The notes: generated by a model not told the origin, from the sequence alone. Counted from the stretch's first letter, positions 1 to 7,315 are shown. The stretch is DNA of 9,667 nucleotides from an uncultured Porphyromonas sp. (GCA_943912835.1 CALTVJ010000061.1:1-9667), one strand, 5' to 3'. A program made the numbers and translations.

Positions 1-830
1 CTTTCATCAACTTGCCAATACATAGTTATAGGCGTTTCTTCGCCATTATACTCTATCTCTCGACGTATTGAATAAGGTATCTGCTTGCCTTCAAACCCGA
101 AGTTTCCAGACCCAGCTTTGAGCATCACTTCGTCATCAGGACGCATAAGACGAATATAGAAGGTTTTCATCCCGACAGCTGCAGTCACATTCTTCGCAAC
201 ACGGAAGCTAATCTCAATCATCTCGACCTTCTCAATCTTTTTTGCCGTCTTGTTACGCTTGTCAAGTGGACGAACAGAGATTGCCCTGGCATCGAGTTTG
301 GCTGCAAGATTAACACGGCTTGTTAGTTCGGTTTTCTCATTTGACAATTGTGCTACGGTAGTTTGTGAGCGTTCGTAGCTCTCCCTTACTTCTTGGTTCT
401 CTGCACGCAGACGCTCATTCGTTGCATGGAGTGAATCTATCTGCACGACGTAGCTCTTGAGTACCTTACGAAGGGTACCCACTTCACGCGTTAGAGCAGC
501 AATGCGATCGGCACTGGTCTTTTTGGTATCGCTTAGCTCCTTTTGAAGTTTATCAACCTTAGCTCTCTCTTGAAGGAGTTGTTGTATCAGGCTATCTGTC
601 CCTACGACGAAGTCACCCTCCAGCCCTTTGACTGTGATTTTTTGATACTGATTTTGGTACTCCTCTGCAAGCATCGCAAGCTCCTCTTTCATAGCCTCGG
701 CTTGAGCTGCGGTAAAAGCGGCTTTCTCTTCTTCCAGCTTAGTTCTTTCGCCTTTTAGAGTGAAGTAAAAAGCCAGACCCAATACAGCTACAACGGCTAT
801 GAGGAGTGCTATAACTTGTTTAATTTTCAT
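1..830 (-). CDS. Membrane-anchored coiled-coil protein, partial (C-terminus beyond window)
   Basis: An open frame starts at the ATG at 830-828 and runs off the left edge with 276 complete residues and no stop. Residues about 5-23 (VIALLIAVVAVLGLAFYF) form one hydrophobic segment without a lipobox or clear cleavage site, so I read it as an N-terminal membrane anchor. Charged, Ala/Glu/Leu-rich stretches at about 28-60 and 80-175 have coiled-coil character. A different, beta-rich domain begins near 177 and includes an FYIRLMRPDDEV stretch near 224-235. This layout (anchor, coiled coil, then a domain with a YxRxxxPD-like segment) resembles a Bacteroidetes family of unknown function, as I recall it; no search was possible. 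It lies 39 nt downstream of argS on the same strand and is probably cotranscribed. The topology (bulk in the periplasm or cytoplasm) cannot be settled from sequence. No function is assigned. Confidence 0.8.
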   Translation of the reverse strand, partial: MKIKQVIALLIAVVAVLGLAFYFTLKGERTKLEEEKAAFTAAQAEAMKEELAMLAEEYQNQYQKITVKGLEGDFVVGTDSLIQQLLQERAKVDKLQKELSDTKKTSADRIAALTREVGTLRKVLKSYVVQIDSLHATNERLRAENQEVRESYERSQTTVAQLSNEKTELTSRVNLAAKLDARAISVRPLDKRNKTAKKIEKVEMIEISFRVAKNVTAAVGMKTFYIRLMRPDDEVMLKAGSGNFGFEGKQIPYSIRREIEYNGEETPITMYWQVDE

Positions 831-869
831 CTTGATCAACAGTTTCTAAAACCAAACGACAACAAAAGC

Positions 870-2666
870 CTACATCCTCTCGGGCATCTCTATACCAAGA
901 AGCCCCATAGCACGTTGAATAGTTTCTGCCGCTTCATGACTCAGTGCCAAACGGAAGGCGCGTATATCTTGATTTTCCTCTTTGAGTATTGAGAAGTCGT
1001 GATAGAACTGATTGTACTCCTTAACCAATTCATACACATAGTTAGCAATGAGTGCTGGACTATAATTCTTACCAGCATCAGCAACCACGTCTGCATATTC
1101 AGAGAGGCGAATGATTAGCTCCTCTTCCTTTGTAGATAGTTGAAGTCCCTTATCACTGAATGTTGTATCGTAGCTCAAGCCCATCTCTAAGGCTTTGCGC
1201 TCTAATGAACGAATACGAGCATAAGTGTACTGTATGAATGCTCCCGTATTGCCATTGAAGTCGATACTCTCACTTGGGTCAAAGACCATATTCTTACGTG
1301 GATCAACTTTCAAGATAAAGTATTTCAACGAACCTAAACCAACGCGGCGAGCTACCTCATTAGCCTCGTCGTCGCTAAGCTCTTTACTTTTGCCAGCTTC
1401 GTCGGCAATTTGGCGAGCCGTACGTGTCATCTCATCCATAAGGTCGTCTGCATCAACGACCGTACCCTCACGACTTTTCATTTTGCCGTTAGGTAGCTCA
1501 ACCATTCCGTAGCTAAAATGGACAAGACCTCGCCCAAACTCGAAGCCTAGTTTATCTAATACATGACTAAGAACTTGGAAGTGATAATTCTGCTCGTTAC
1601 CTACGACATAAACCATCTTATCTATCGGATAGTCATCAAAGCGGAGCTTAGCTGTACCAATATCTTGGGTCATATACACCGAGGTACCGTCCGAACGAAG
1701 CAAAATCTTGCGGTCTAATCCTTCTCCACTGAGGTCTGCCCAGACTGAGCCATCGGCATCCTGCTCAAAGACTCCGTTTTCGAGTCCTCGCAAGACTTCA
1801 CCTTTACCATGCAGGTAAGTCTCACTCTCGTAATATATCTTGTCAAAGTCTACGCCTAGACGCTTGTAGGTTTCATCAAACCCAGCATAAACCCATTCGT
1901 TCATACGTCGCCAGAGGGCTACGGTCTCGGCATCATTCTCTTCCCATTTACGGAGCAACTCTCGTGCCTCGGCCATCAGTTGTGATTGTGCCTCAGCTTC
2001 TTCTTTGGTTTTGCCCGAAGCTTGTAGTTCGGCAAGCTCTTCCTTATAATGCTTATCAAAAAGGACATAGAAGTCACCAATCAAATGGTCTCCTTTTTTG
2101 CCTACGCTCTCAGGCGTTGCCCCTTCGCCCCACTTAATCCAAGCGAGCATACTTTTGCAGATATGGATACCACGGTCATTGACGATATTTGTTTTCACCA
2201 CACGGAGGCCATTAGCTCTGAGAATCTCCGAGAGGCTGTAACCCAAAAGGTTGTTTCGTATGTGACCGAGGTGCAATGGTTTGTTGGTATTGGGAGATGA
2301 ATATTCGATCATCACAAGGGGAGCATTGTCTTCCACCTTGTGATGTCCGTACATAGGCGTCGCTTTCATCTCGTCAAATAGCGCAAGCCACTCTTGACTA
2401 GATATAGTTAGGTTTAAGAAGCCTTTAACTACCTGAATAGCTGAGACAAGAGGCGAATGCTCCAGAAGATAGTCTCCCAAATCTTGTGCTGTCTCTTCGG
2501 GTTTCTTCTTACTTAACTTCAACAAAGGAAAAACGACAAGGGTGAGATGTCCCTCAAACTCCTTTTTACACTTCTGAATCTGTAATTGAGATGCCTCAAC
2601 TTGTGCACCATAGAGCGTTGCGAGGGCAGTCTGTATATCTGCGAATAGTTGCTTATTTACTGACAT
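870..2666 (-). CDS. argS: Arginyl-tRNA synthetase (class I)
   Basis: This cytoplasmic enzyme attaches arginine to tRNA-Arg using ATP. The 598-residue product is about the usual length. An N-terminal additional domain (about 1-110), which contacts the tRNA D-loop in this family, is followed by the class I Rossmann catalytic core. The HIGH motif appears as HLGH at 132-135 within PLHLGHIRNN, after the typical SPNTNKP stretch at 124-130. The KMSKS-equivalent loop reads KMKSREGT at 395-402, a degenerate form common in bacterial ArgRS. The DALR anticodon-binding domain begins around 478 (IQYTYARIRSL) and the protein ends in the characteristic GIEMPERM. The ATG at 2666 is supported by an in-family N-terminus (LFADIQTALATLYG) and by a promoter-like -7 box about 40 nt upstream. 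There is no Shine-Dalgarno, as usual in this phylum. The gene is divergent from clpB and followed closely by the coiled-coil gene. Confidence 0.97.
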   Translation of the reverse strand: MSVNKQLFADIQTALATLYGAQVEASQLQIQKCKKEFEGHLTLVVFPLLKLSKKKPEETAQDLGDYLLEHSPLVSAIQVVKGFLNLTISSQEWLALFDEMKATPMYGHHKVEDNAPLVMIEYSSPNTNKPLHLGHIRNNLLGYSLSEILRANGLRVVKTNIVNDRGIHICKSMLAWIKWGEGATPESVGKKGDHLIGDFYVLFDKHYKEELAELQASGKTKEEAEAQSQLMAEARELLRKWEENDAETVALWRRMNEWVYAGFDETYKRLGVDFDKIYYESETYLHGKGEVLRGLENGVFEQDADGSVWADLSGEGLDRKILLRSDGTSVYMTQDIGTAKLRFDDYPIDKMVYVVGNEQNYHFQVLSHVLDKLGFEFGRGLVHFSYGMVELPNGKMKSREGTVVDADDLMDEMTRTARQIADEAGKSKELSDDEANEVARRVGLGSLKYFILKVDPRKNMVFDPSESIDFNGNTGAFIQYTYARIRSLERKALEMGLSYDTTFSDKGLQLSTKEEELIIRLSEYADVVADAGKNYSPALIANYVYELVKEYNQFYHDFSILKEENQDIRAFRLALSHEAAETIQRAMGLLGIEMPERM

Positions 2667-2705
2667 AAATCAATGTGTCTTATCTCTAATATCTTACTAA
2701 GATTA

Positions 2706-2713
2706 CAAAGATA
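2706..2713 (-). promoter_or_regulatory. Putative argS promoter -7 box
   Basis: The minus strand reads TATCTTTG, a perfect match to the Bacteroidetes -7 consensus TAnnTTTG, 39 nt before the argS ATG. This implies a short 5' leader of roughly 30-35 nt. No convincing TTTG -33 element is seen at the expected 19-22 nt upstream, where the sequence instead carries two TCTAGA hexamers separated by one base (2726-2738). Confidence 0.55.
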
Positions 2714-2825
2714 CTATAAATATCGTCTAGACTCTAGAATTTGACTCTCTTTTGATTATTGAGCCTTGCGACTTATCTGATCGGGGTTCTTAAGGCTTCA
2801 CTTGGAGTAAACGACAAGTGTAAGA

Positions 2826-2912
2826 TCGTTTAAGTTAGACGACCGAAGTCATTTAAGTTAAACGTTCATCATCGTTTAACTTAAACGATTTTGAGGCTTT
2901 AACTTAAATGAT
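2826..2912. repeat. Four palindromic units at exact 23-bp spacing
   Basis: Four near-identical palindromes are centred on 2834, 2857, 2880 and 2903, each exactly 23 bp from the next. The best, ATCGTTTAACTTAAACGAT (2871-2889), is a perfect odd-centre palindrome with 9-bp arms. The others are TCGTTTAAGTTAGACGA (2826-2842), CATTTAAGTTAAACG (2850-2864) and GCTTTAACTTAAATGAT (2896-2912), with one or a few mismatches. The shared core is TTTAA-S-TTA. The first two units have G at the centre and the last two C, so the strand sense of the core flips halfway through the array. The spacers are not conserved, which points to conserved binding sites or structure as much as to simple tandem duplication. 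An extra half-like TAAACGA lies at 2808-2814, out of phase. Confidence 0.85.
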
Positions 2913-3079
2913 TTTGGAGCATATAGAGATAAATTAATGCAGGTCATAGACCAAACGATGAGTAAGAAGATTATAGAACGTTTTCGGACTAAGACCTTAA
3001 AGCATAAATCACCTTATCTCTAGCAAAAACGAGCCAAATTGACCTATTTTATTCTCTGCCCTGCCCAAAATTCGGCAAG

Positions 3080-3109
3080 TTTGACACACTTTAAACCCTG
3101 GTGCATTTG
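3080..3109 (+). promoter_or_regulatory. Possible clpB promoter
   Basis: TTTG at 3080-3083 is followed after 18 nt by TGCATTTG at 3102-3109, one mismatch from the Bacteroidetes -7 consensus TAnnTTTG. If used, it would give a clpB leader of about 105 nt. The match is weak and other sites are possible, particularly as ClpB genes are often heat-regulated through dedicated elements that I cannot identify here. Confidence 0.3.
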
Positions 3110-3221
3110 TTGATAAGTACATTGTTGAAGGGATAGCATGCAGATTATAGACTGAGTTTACAACCCTCCTAATCTAAGCTACCCAACCTAATTTATAAGT
3201 AAAAACAAAACAACTATAGAT

Positions 3222-5813
3222 ATGAACATCAACAAGTATACAATCAAATCACAAGAAGCGCTACAAAGCTCTGTAGAGCTTGTACGTCGCTTAGGAGGAC
3301 AATCTATTGAGGGTAGCCACCTCTTAGAGTCTATCTTGACGATTGAGGGTAGCCCAGCACGTTTCTTGCTTGCGAAGCTATCAGTTGCACAGGATCGGCT
3401 CCTTGAGCAAGTCAAAAGCATCAACGCAAGTCTACCCAAGGTATCGGGAGCAGGAGAGCCATACCTCAGCCAAGAACTAAATAGTATCTTAGCACAAGCC
3501 GAAGATATAGCCACTAAGATGAAAGACGAATATGTCGCTTTGGAGCATCTTTTTATCGCTTTGACAACTGGCAAAGGTAAAGCGAGTGAAGCTATGCGAT
3601 CGCTCGGAGTGAATGAGAAAGACCTCCGTACGGCAGTTGAGGAGCTACGAGGGGGACGCAAAGTGCAGAGCCAATCGGCTGAGGAGCAATATCAAGCCTT
3701 AGAGAAGTATGCGATTAACTTATGTCTTCGTGCCAGAGAGGGTAAACTCGACCCCGTAATCGGTCGTGACGAGGAGATACGCCGTGTCTTACAAATCCTC
3801 TCTCGTCGCACGAAAAACAATCCGATTCTTATTGGTGAACCCGGGGTGGGTAAGACGGCTATTGCCGAAGGACTAGCTTTCCGTATCGTGCGTGGCGATG
3901 TACCAGAGAACCTACGTAATAAACAAGTCTATTCGCTTGATATGGGTGCGCTCGTGGCTGGTGCTAAATACAAAGGCGAGTTTGAGGAACGTCTCAAAAG
4001 CGTTGTGAGTGAAGTGAGTCGCAGTGAGGGTGAGATTATTCTCTTCATTGATGAGATACACACCCTCGTAGGGGCTGGTAAGGGCGAAGGGGCTATGGAT
4101 GCTGCTAATATACTTAAGCCCGCTTTGGCACGAGGCGAATTGCGTTCTATTGGAGCGACAACACTAGACGAGTATCAGAAATACTTCGAGAAAGATAAAG
4201 CCTTAGAGCGACGCTTCCAGATGGTTATGGTAGATGAGCCAGACGAATTAAGTAGTATCTCGATCCTTAGAGGTATCAAAGAGAAGTATGAGCATCACCA
4301 CAAGGTACATATCAAAGACGATGCAATTATCGCTGCCGTACGCCTATCCGACCGTTATATCAGTGATCGCTTCTTACCAGATAAGGCTATTGACCTGATG
4401 GATGAGGCTGCAGCAAGACTCCGCATGCAGATGGATAGCTTGCCCGAAGATCTTGACGAGATTGCACGACGCATCAAGCAATTGGAGATTGAGCGCGAAG
4501 CCATACGCCGAGAGCAAGATGAAGCGAAACTAGAGAGCCTAAGCAAGGAGATTGCCGAGCTACGAGAGCAAGAGGCTGGTCGCTTAGCGAAGTGGCATGC
4601 CGAGCAGGATCTCATCAATCGCATTCAGGAGCTTAAGCAAGACATTGAGTCATTGCGCTACGAGGCAGAGCGTGCCGAGCAAAGTGGTGACTACGGACGT
4701 GTGGCAGAGATTAGATATAGCCTAATCCCAACCAAAGAAAGCGAAATCGCGGAAGTCCAAGGCGAGCTAGCTCGTGTACAGGGCGATGAGTCTATGATAC
4801 GAGAGGTTGTCGAGGCTGAAGACATTGCTGAGATTGTATCTCGCTGGACGGGTATCCCAGTGGGGAAGATGTTGCAAGGAGAGCGCGAGAAACTCCTCAA
4901 CCTAGAGGCAGAGCTACACAAGCGTGTCGTGGGGCAAGAGGAAGCGATTCACGCTGTTGCCGAGGCTGTGCGCCGTAATCGTGCAGGGCTAAGTGACCCA
5001 AAGCGTCCCGTAGGTTCGTTTATCTTCCTTGGTACGACAGGCGTTGGTAAGACAGAGCTTGCCAAAGCTCTTGCCGAGATACTCTTTGATGATGAGACGA
5101 TGCTCACACGCATTGATATGAGCGAATACCAAGAGAAGTTTGCGGCAACAAGACTTATCGGAGCACCTCCGGGCTATGTGGGCTATGATGAGGGAGGACA
5201 GCTTACCGAGGCTGTACGTCGTAAGCCATATTCGGTTGTCTTGTTTGATGAGATTGAGAAGGCGCACCCCGATGTCTTCAACGTTCTACTCCAAGTGTTA
5301 GATGATGGACGTCTTACGGACAACAAAGGGCGTACGGTGAACTTCAAGAATACAATTATCATCATGACAAGCAATCTCGGTAGCGACCTGATTCGTGAAC
5401 GTATGCAGGCACGCACAGAGGAGAATAGTCGTCAGCTCGCTGAGCAGACTGCAGGAGAAGTCCTTGAGCTCCTCAAAAGCATTATGCGCCCAGAGTTTCT
5501 CAATCGCATAGACGAAACAATCGTATTTACACCTCTCAATAAGCGAGAAATCGAAGAAATTGTCAGCTTACAACTACAAGCTACGGTACGTTCGTTGTCA
5601 GAGAACGGCATTAACCTAAACTATACCTCTAAGCTAGTGGCTCGTATTGCCGAGGAGGGCTTTGACCCAGAGTTTGGAGCTCGTCCTGTGAAGCGAGCGA
5701 TACAACGAGGTTTGCTTAGTGAGCTGAGTCGTAGTCTTCTCTCGGGAAGTATCTCGGCAGGCGAAAGCATCACCATGGATTACGACCACGACAAAGGTTA
5801 CATCTTCTACTAG
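3222..5813 (+). CDS. clpB: ATP-dependent protein disaggregase ClpB (Hsp100)
   Basis: ClpB is a cytoplasmic hexameric AAA+ unfoldase that works with the DnaK system to pull polypeptides out of aggregates after heat or other stress. The 863-residue length is typical. The N-terminal Clp repeat domain (about 1-145) is followed by NBD1 with Walker A GEPGVGKT (205-212), pore loop GAKYKGEF (247-254) and Walker B ILFIDEIH (273-280). A long coiled-coil middle domain spans about 405-525; it separates ClpB from ClpA and ClpX and is the DnaK contact site in the family. NBD2 has Walker A GTTGVGKT (604-611), pore loop GYVG (651-654), Walker B VVLFDE (672-677) and sensor-2 GAR (819-821). All key residues are present, so the enzyme should be active. 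The ATG is preceded by an A-rich leader rather than a Shine-Dalgarno. The gene stands alone: divergent from argS and followed by a terminator. Confidence 0.98.
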   Translation: MNINKYTIKSQEALQSSVELVRRLGGQSIEGSHLLESILTIEGSPARFLLAKLSVAQDRLLEQVKSINASLPKVSGAGEPYLSQELNSILAQAEDIATKMKDEYVALEHLFIALTTGKGKASEAMRSLGVNEKDLRTAVEELRGGRKVQSQSAEEQYQALEKYAINLCLRAREGKLDPVIGRDEEIRRVLQILSRRTKNNPILIGEPGVGKTAIAEGLAFRIVRGDVPENLRNKQVYSLDMGALVAGAKYKGEFEERLKSVVSEVSRSEGEIILFIDEIHTLVGAGKGEGAMDAANILKPALARGELRSIGATTLDEYQKYFEKDKALERRFQMVMVDEPDELSSISILRGIKEKYEHHHKVHIKDDAIIAAVRLSDRYISDRFLPDKAIDLMDEAAARLRMQMDSLPEDLDEIARRIKQLEIEREAIRREQDEAKLESLSKEIAELREQEAGRLAKWHAEQDLINRIQELKQDIESLRYEAERAEQSGDYGRVAEIRYSLIPTKESEIAEVQGELARVQGDESMIREVVEAEDIAEIVSRWTGIPVGKMLQGEREKLLNLEAELHKRVVGQEEAIHAVAEAVRRNRAGLSDPKRPVGSFIFLGTTGVGKTELAKALAEILFDDETMLTRIDMSEYQEKFAATRLIGAPPGYVGYDEGGQLTEAVRRKPYSVVLFDEIEKAHPDVFNVLLQVLDDGRLTDNKGRTVNFKNTIIIMTSNLGSDLIRERMQARTEENSRQLAEQTAGEVLELLKSIMRPEFLNRIDETIVFTPLNKREIEEIVSLQLQATVRSLSENGINLNYTSKLVARIAEEGFDPEFGARPVKRAIQRGLLSELSRSLLSGSISAGESITMDYDHDKGYIFY

Positions 5814-5837
5814 AGTCTAAACGGAGCTCTATTTTAT

Positions 5838-5890
5838 TACAAGCCGCACCTAAATAGTGATTATTTAGGTGCGGCTTGTACTTTTATTTT
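5838..5890 (+). terminator. clpB intrinsic terminator, between convergent genes
   Basis: A perfect 19-bp inverted repeat (arms 5838-5856 and 5862-5880, 5-nt loop GTGAT) with a GC-rich middle is followed on the plus strand by CTTTTATTTTT. It begins 24 nt after the clpB stop. It also lies 9 nt past the stop of the convergent lipoprotein gene, but on the minus strand the tail after the stem is not T-rich, so termination in that direction would be less efficient. Confidence 0.9.
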
Positions 5891-6507
5891 TAATAAAGAC
5901 TTGCTTCGTAATAGCGAGGGAAAGCAAAGTCTGGGTTTCTTTTTAGGATACTCTCCACTTTGTGATTGTACTCTTTGGGCATAAAGTAAGCTACGGGTCT
6001 ATTTCGTCTGTCTTTATCAACTTGTATAATCAAATCTCCATCTAATTGACAAGTTCCATATTCAGAGAGGAGGGCTCCACTTTTCCCATCCCAAAGGATT
6101 TTAGCTTTGGTCGAGTATCTGAAGTTTACATCGTCAATATCAACAAAGCCAAAATCAAAAGACGGATTTCTACCATAACGCTCATTTACATTTCGCACAA
6201 TTTGCTCTGACAACTTAGACAAAGCATTCTCTACATAGATTTTGGCATCTTGTCGGAATCTTCTGCGAGCTTCCTCTTCTTCTCTACGTCTGCGTTCTTC
6301 TTCCTCACGACGTCTACGCTCTTCCTCAGCTTGCCAACGATAGCTGTCTTCCCTTCTGCGAAGTTCTTCTTGTTGACGAAGGTATTTGCTGTCGTTTTGT
6401 TGTTTGGTTACGGCTTGTTTCTGAGGTCCAATACAACTATGCAAAGTATATATGGCTGTCGCTATAAGGCATAATTTGCCGATAGTAAAATAGATTGATT
6501 TCATCAT
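5890..6507 (-). CDS. Predicted lipoprotein with ER-rich single-helix spacer
   Basis: I do not recognise a family for this 205-residue protein. The N-terminus has basic residues, a hydrophobic stretch (about 5-21) and Cys25 in LHSC, a plausible though imperfect lipobox (His at -2), so lipidation is likely but not certain. Residues about 42-88 are almost entirely Gln, Glu and Arg. Within 61-83, blocks of three to four Glu alternate with three to four Arg with a period of about 8 residues. That pattern fits a stable single alpha-helix (ER/K motif) better than a heptad coiled coil. A C-terminal domain of about 115 residues follows, with FDFGFVDIDDV near 117-127, a WDGKSGALL stretch and one Cys (153). 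Two ATGs open the frame in tandem (6507, 6504). The start lies 2 nt after the upstream lipoprotein's stop, so translational coupling in a two-gene operon is likely. Confidence 0.8.
   Translation of the reverse strand: MMKSIYFTIGKLCLIATAIYTLHSCIGPQKQAVTKQQNDSKYLRQQEELRRREDSYRWQAEEERRRREEEERRRREEEEARRRFRQDAKIYVENALSKLSEQIVRNVNERYGRNPSFDFGFVDIDDVNFRYSTKAKILWDGKSGALLSEYGTCQLDGDLIIQVDKDRRNRPVAYFMPKEYNHKVESILKRNPDFAFPRYYEASLY
6259..6327 (-). repeat. Degenerate 24-bp coding repeat for the Glu/Arg helix
   Basis: Within the lipoprotein gene the codons for residues about 61-83 repeat with a period of about 24 bp, alternating Glu-rich and Arg-rich blocks (EEERRRR, EEEERRRR, EEEEARRR). Synonymous differences between copies suggest old duplications, with selection for the charge pattern rather than a recent slippage expansion. 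Copy number could still vary between strains. Confidence 0.6.
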
Positions 6508-6509
6508 TG

Positions 6510-7022
6510 TTACTTATAAGGGTCAAATGTTATTGGCTTAAGTACAAACTCTTCGCTCTCGCCATAATAGTGGCTAGCACATTGTTTTGCCCAGTCGTTA
6601 CAAGATTTTGGGATAAATGTTGCAGAAACAATACCAGCATTTCGGTTGGTAAAGTTTAGAGATAAGCTACCCGATATTTCGCACCAATCACGCTTGCTAG
6701 AGAGTTCTGTGAGTTTCGCTCTCCAGCTTACAGTCAGAGCTACAGTGGCTTGCTGGGTTTTGGCATCATAGCTTATCTCATTGACTTTGTAGCTATACTT
6801 CGGAGCTGTCCCTGTGTTGGGAGAAATACTTTTCATCTTAAGCACAGAGGCACGTTCTGAAGCTTTCTCAACGACTAGAGCAATTTTTGCTGAACTTAAT
6901 TCGCCCGAGAATGCAGCTGGGGGATTTTCGCTCTTGGGTTTAGGTTCTTCAACACAAGAGGCTAACACGAGAAGAAATAAAGTGAAGTAACTCCACTTCA
7001 ATTTAATAAGTTGTTGGAACAT
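6510..7022 (-). CDS. Predicted lipoprotein, unknown function
   Basis: The product is 170 residues with a clear lipoprotein signal: a hydrophobic segment about 11-21 and lipobox LASC with Cys23. The mature start CVEEPKPK has two acidic residues shortly after the cysteine. In Bacteroidetes, acidic residues just after the lipid-bearing cysteine can signal export to the cell surface, so surface exposure is possible but not shown. A Pro/Lys/Ser-rich linker (about 27-40) leads into a beta-rich domain with alternating hydrophobic strands (KYSYKVNEISY, ATVALTVSW, SGSLSLNF). Cys114, Cys141 and Cys148 are the only other cysteines and could form one disulfide. I do not recognise the family. It is the first gene of a two-gene unit with the Glu/Arg-rich lipoprotein, preceded by an unusually long leader of about 290 nt. 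Confidence 0.8.
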   Translation of the reverse strand: MFQQLIKLKWSYFTLFLLVLASCVEEPKPKSENPPAAFSGELSSAKIALVVEKASERASVLKMKSISPNTGTAPKYSYKVNEISYDAKTQQATVALTVSWRAKLTELSSKRDWCEISGSLSLNFTNRNAGIVSATFIPKSCNDWAKQCASHYYGESEEFVLKPITFDPYK

Positions 7023-7060
7023 AAAATTAAAGTGTGTCCTAACCCTCCAACAGACTTAAA

Positions 7061-7087
7061 ATTAAAACAAAAAGAAAGCGTGAGGGT
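7061..7087 (-). repeat. Shared leader block, copy 1 (lipoprotein leader)
   Basis: On the minus strand this block begins ACCCTCACGC and continues as a T-rich polypyrimidine run ending in TTTTAAT. It matches 8114-8139 in front of the beta-barrel gene with one substitution and one single-base indel. In both cases it lies about 40 nt before a start codon, on the same strand. Its role is unknown; candidates are a regulatory RNA element, a translation enhancer or part of a dispersed repeat. Confidence 0.7.
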
Positions 7088-7105
7088 CGTATGCCATCAT
7101 ACTCT

Positions 7106-7251
7106 TAATTGCAGGCTCCTGAGAATCGCCTTAAAGATAGAGAATGACAAGACACAACTACCCCACACTGACTTTTTAGATACGTCTAGATATGGGGAAG
7201 CCATTACGTCACTCTTCCATCTTTCTTGAATTTTCTCAGGATTCGCAATTA
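7106..7251. repeat. 146-bp segment with imperfect terminal inverted repeats
   Basis: The left end (7106-7125) reads TAATTGCAGGCTCCTGAGAA. The right end (7233-7251), read on the opposite strand, is TAATTGCGAATCCTGAGAA. They match over 7 and 9 bases with a short mismatched centre (AGGC versus GAA). The segment encodes nothing credible. It could be a miniature inverted-repeat element (ends TA-ATTGC, compatible with a TA target duplication) or simply a long-range stem of the leader RNA. No transposase is present and no longer target duplication is visible. Confidence 0.5.
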
Positions 7252-7285
7252 GGAAGAATGAAGCATAACGCTTCCTTTTTTCGGG

Positions 7286-7310
7286 AGCAATAAGGATATA
7301 TCTTATTGCT
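7286..7310 (-). promoter_or_regulatory. Predicted 5'-end hairpin of the lipoprotein mRNA
   Basis: Perfect 9-bp arms AGCAATAAG (7286-7294) and CTTATTGCT (7302-7310) enclose a 7-nt loop. The outer edge lies 6 nt downstream of the -7 box, so a start about that distance away would place the hairpin at the very beginning of the transcript. Such hairpins often protect mRNA 5' ends; this role is inferred. Confidence 0.5.
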
Positions 7311-7315
7311 TGAAG

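Larger units (their letters stand above)
2667..3221. other. Divergent argS/clpB intergenic region
   Basis: This 555-bp stretch has no credible gene on either strand. It holds the argS -7 box at its left end, a 23-bp-period palindrome array at 2826-2912, and a weak clpB promoter candidate near 3080-3109. I looked for a CIRCE element (the HrcA operator, TTAGCACTC with inverted GAGTGCTAA), which controls heat-shock genes in many bacteria, and did not find one. The rest, about 2915-3075, shows no structure I can interpret. Confidence 0.7.

Noticed and set aside
543..758. Plus-strand open frame of 71 codons
   Set aside because: It lies opposite the coiled-coil gene; its Leu/Phe richness comes from antisense Lys/Glu codons, and no promoter or family is visible.
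2726..2738. TCTAGA-C-TCTAGA palindrome upstream of argS
   Set aside because: It is short and self-complementary by virtue of one hexamer; without conservation data it cannot be called an operator.
2924..3022. Inverted repeat TAGAGATAA (2924-2932) and TTATCTCTA (3014-3022)
   Set aside because: A 9-bp match separated by 81 bp is expected by chance at about this frequency in a 555-bp AT-rich region, and nothing else supports an element.
3188..3661. Minus-strand open frame of 157 codons at the clpB start
   Set aside because: It lies opposite the conserved ClpB N-terminal domain, is rich in Ser/Arg/Leu as expected for an antisense shadow, and has no recognisable domain.
7011..7229. Plus-strand open frame of 72 codons
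   Set aside because: It overlaps the start of the minus-strand lipoprotein gene and the inverted-repeat segment, has no promoter-like sequence and no recognisable domain.
7260..7280. GAAGC/GCTTC hairpin followed by six T residues, resembling a plus-strand terminator
   Set aside because: The stem is only 5 bp and no plus-strand gene ends nearby; it is more likely part of the minus-strand leader.
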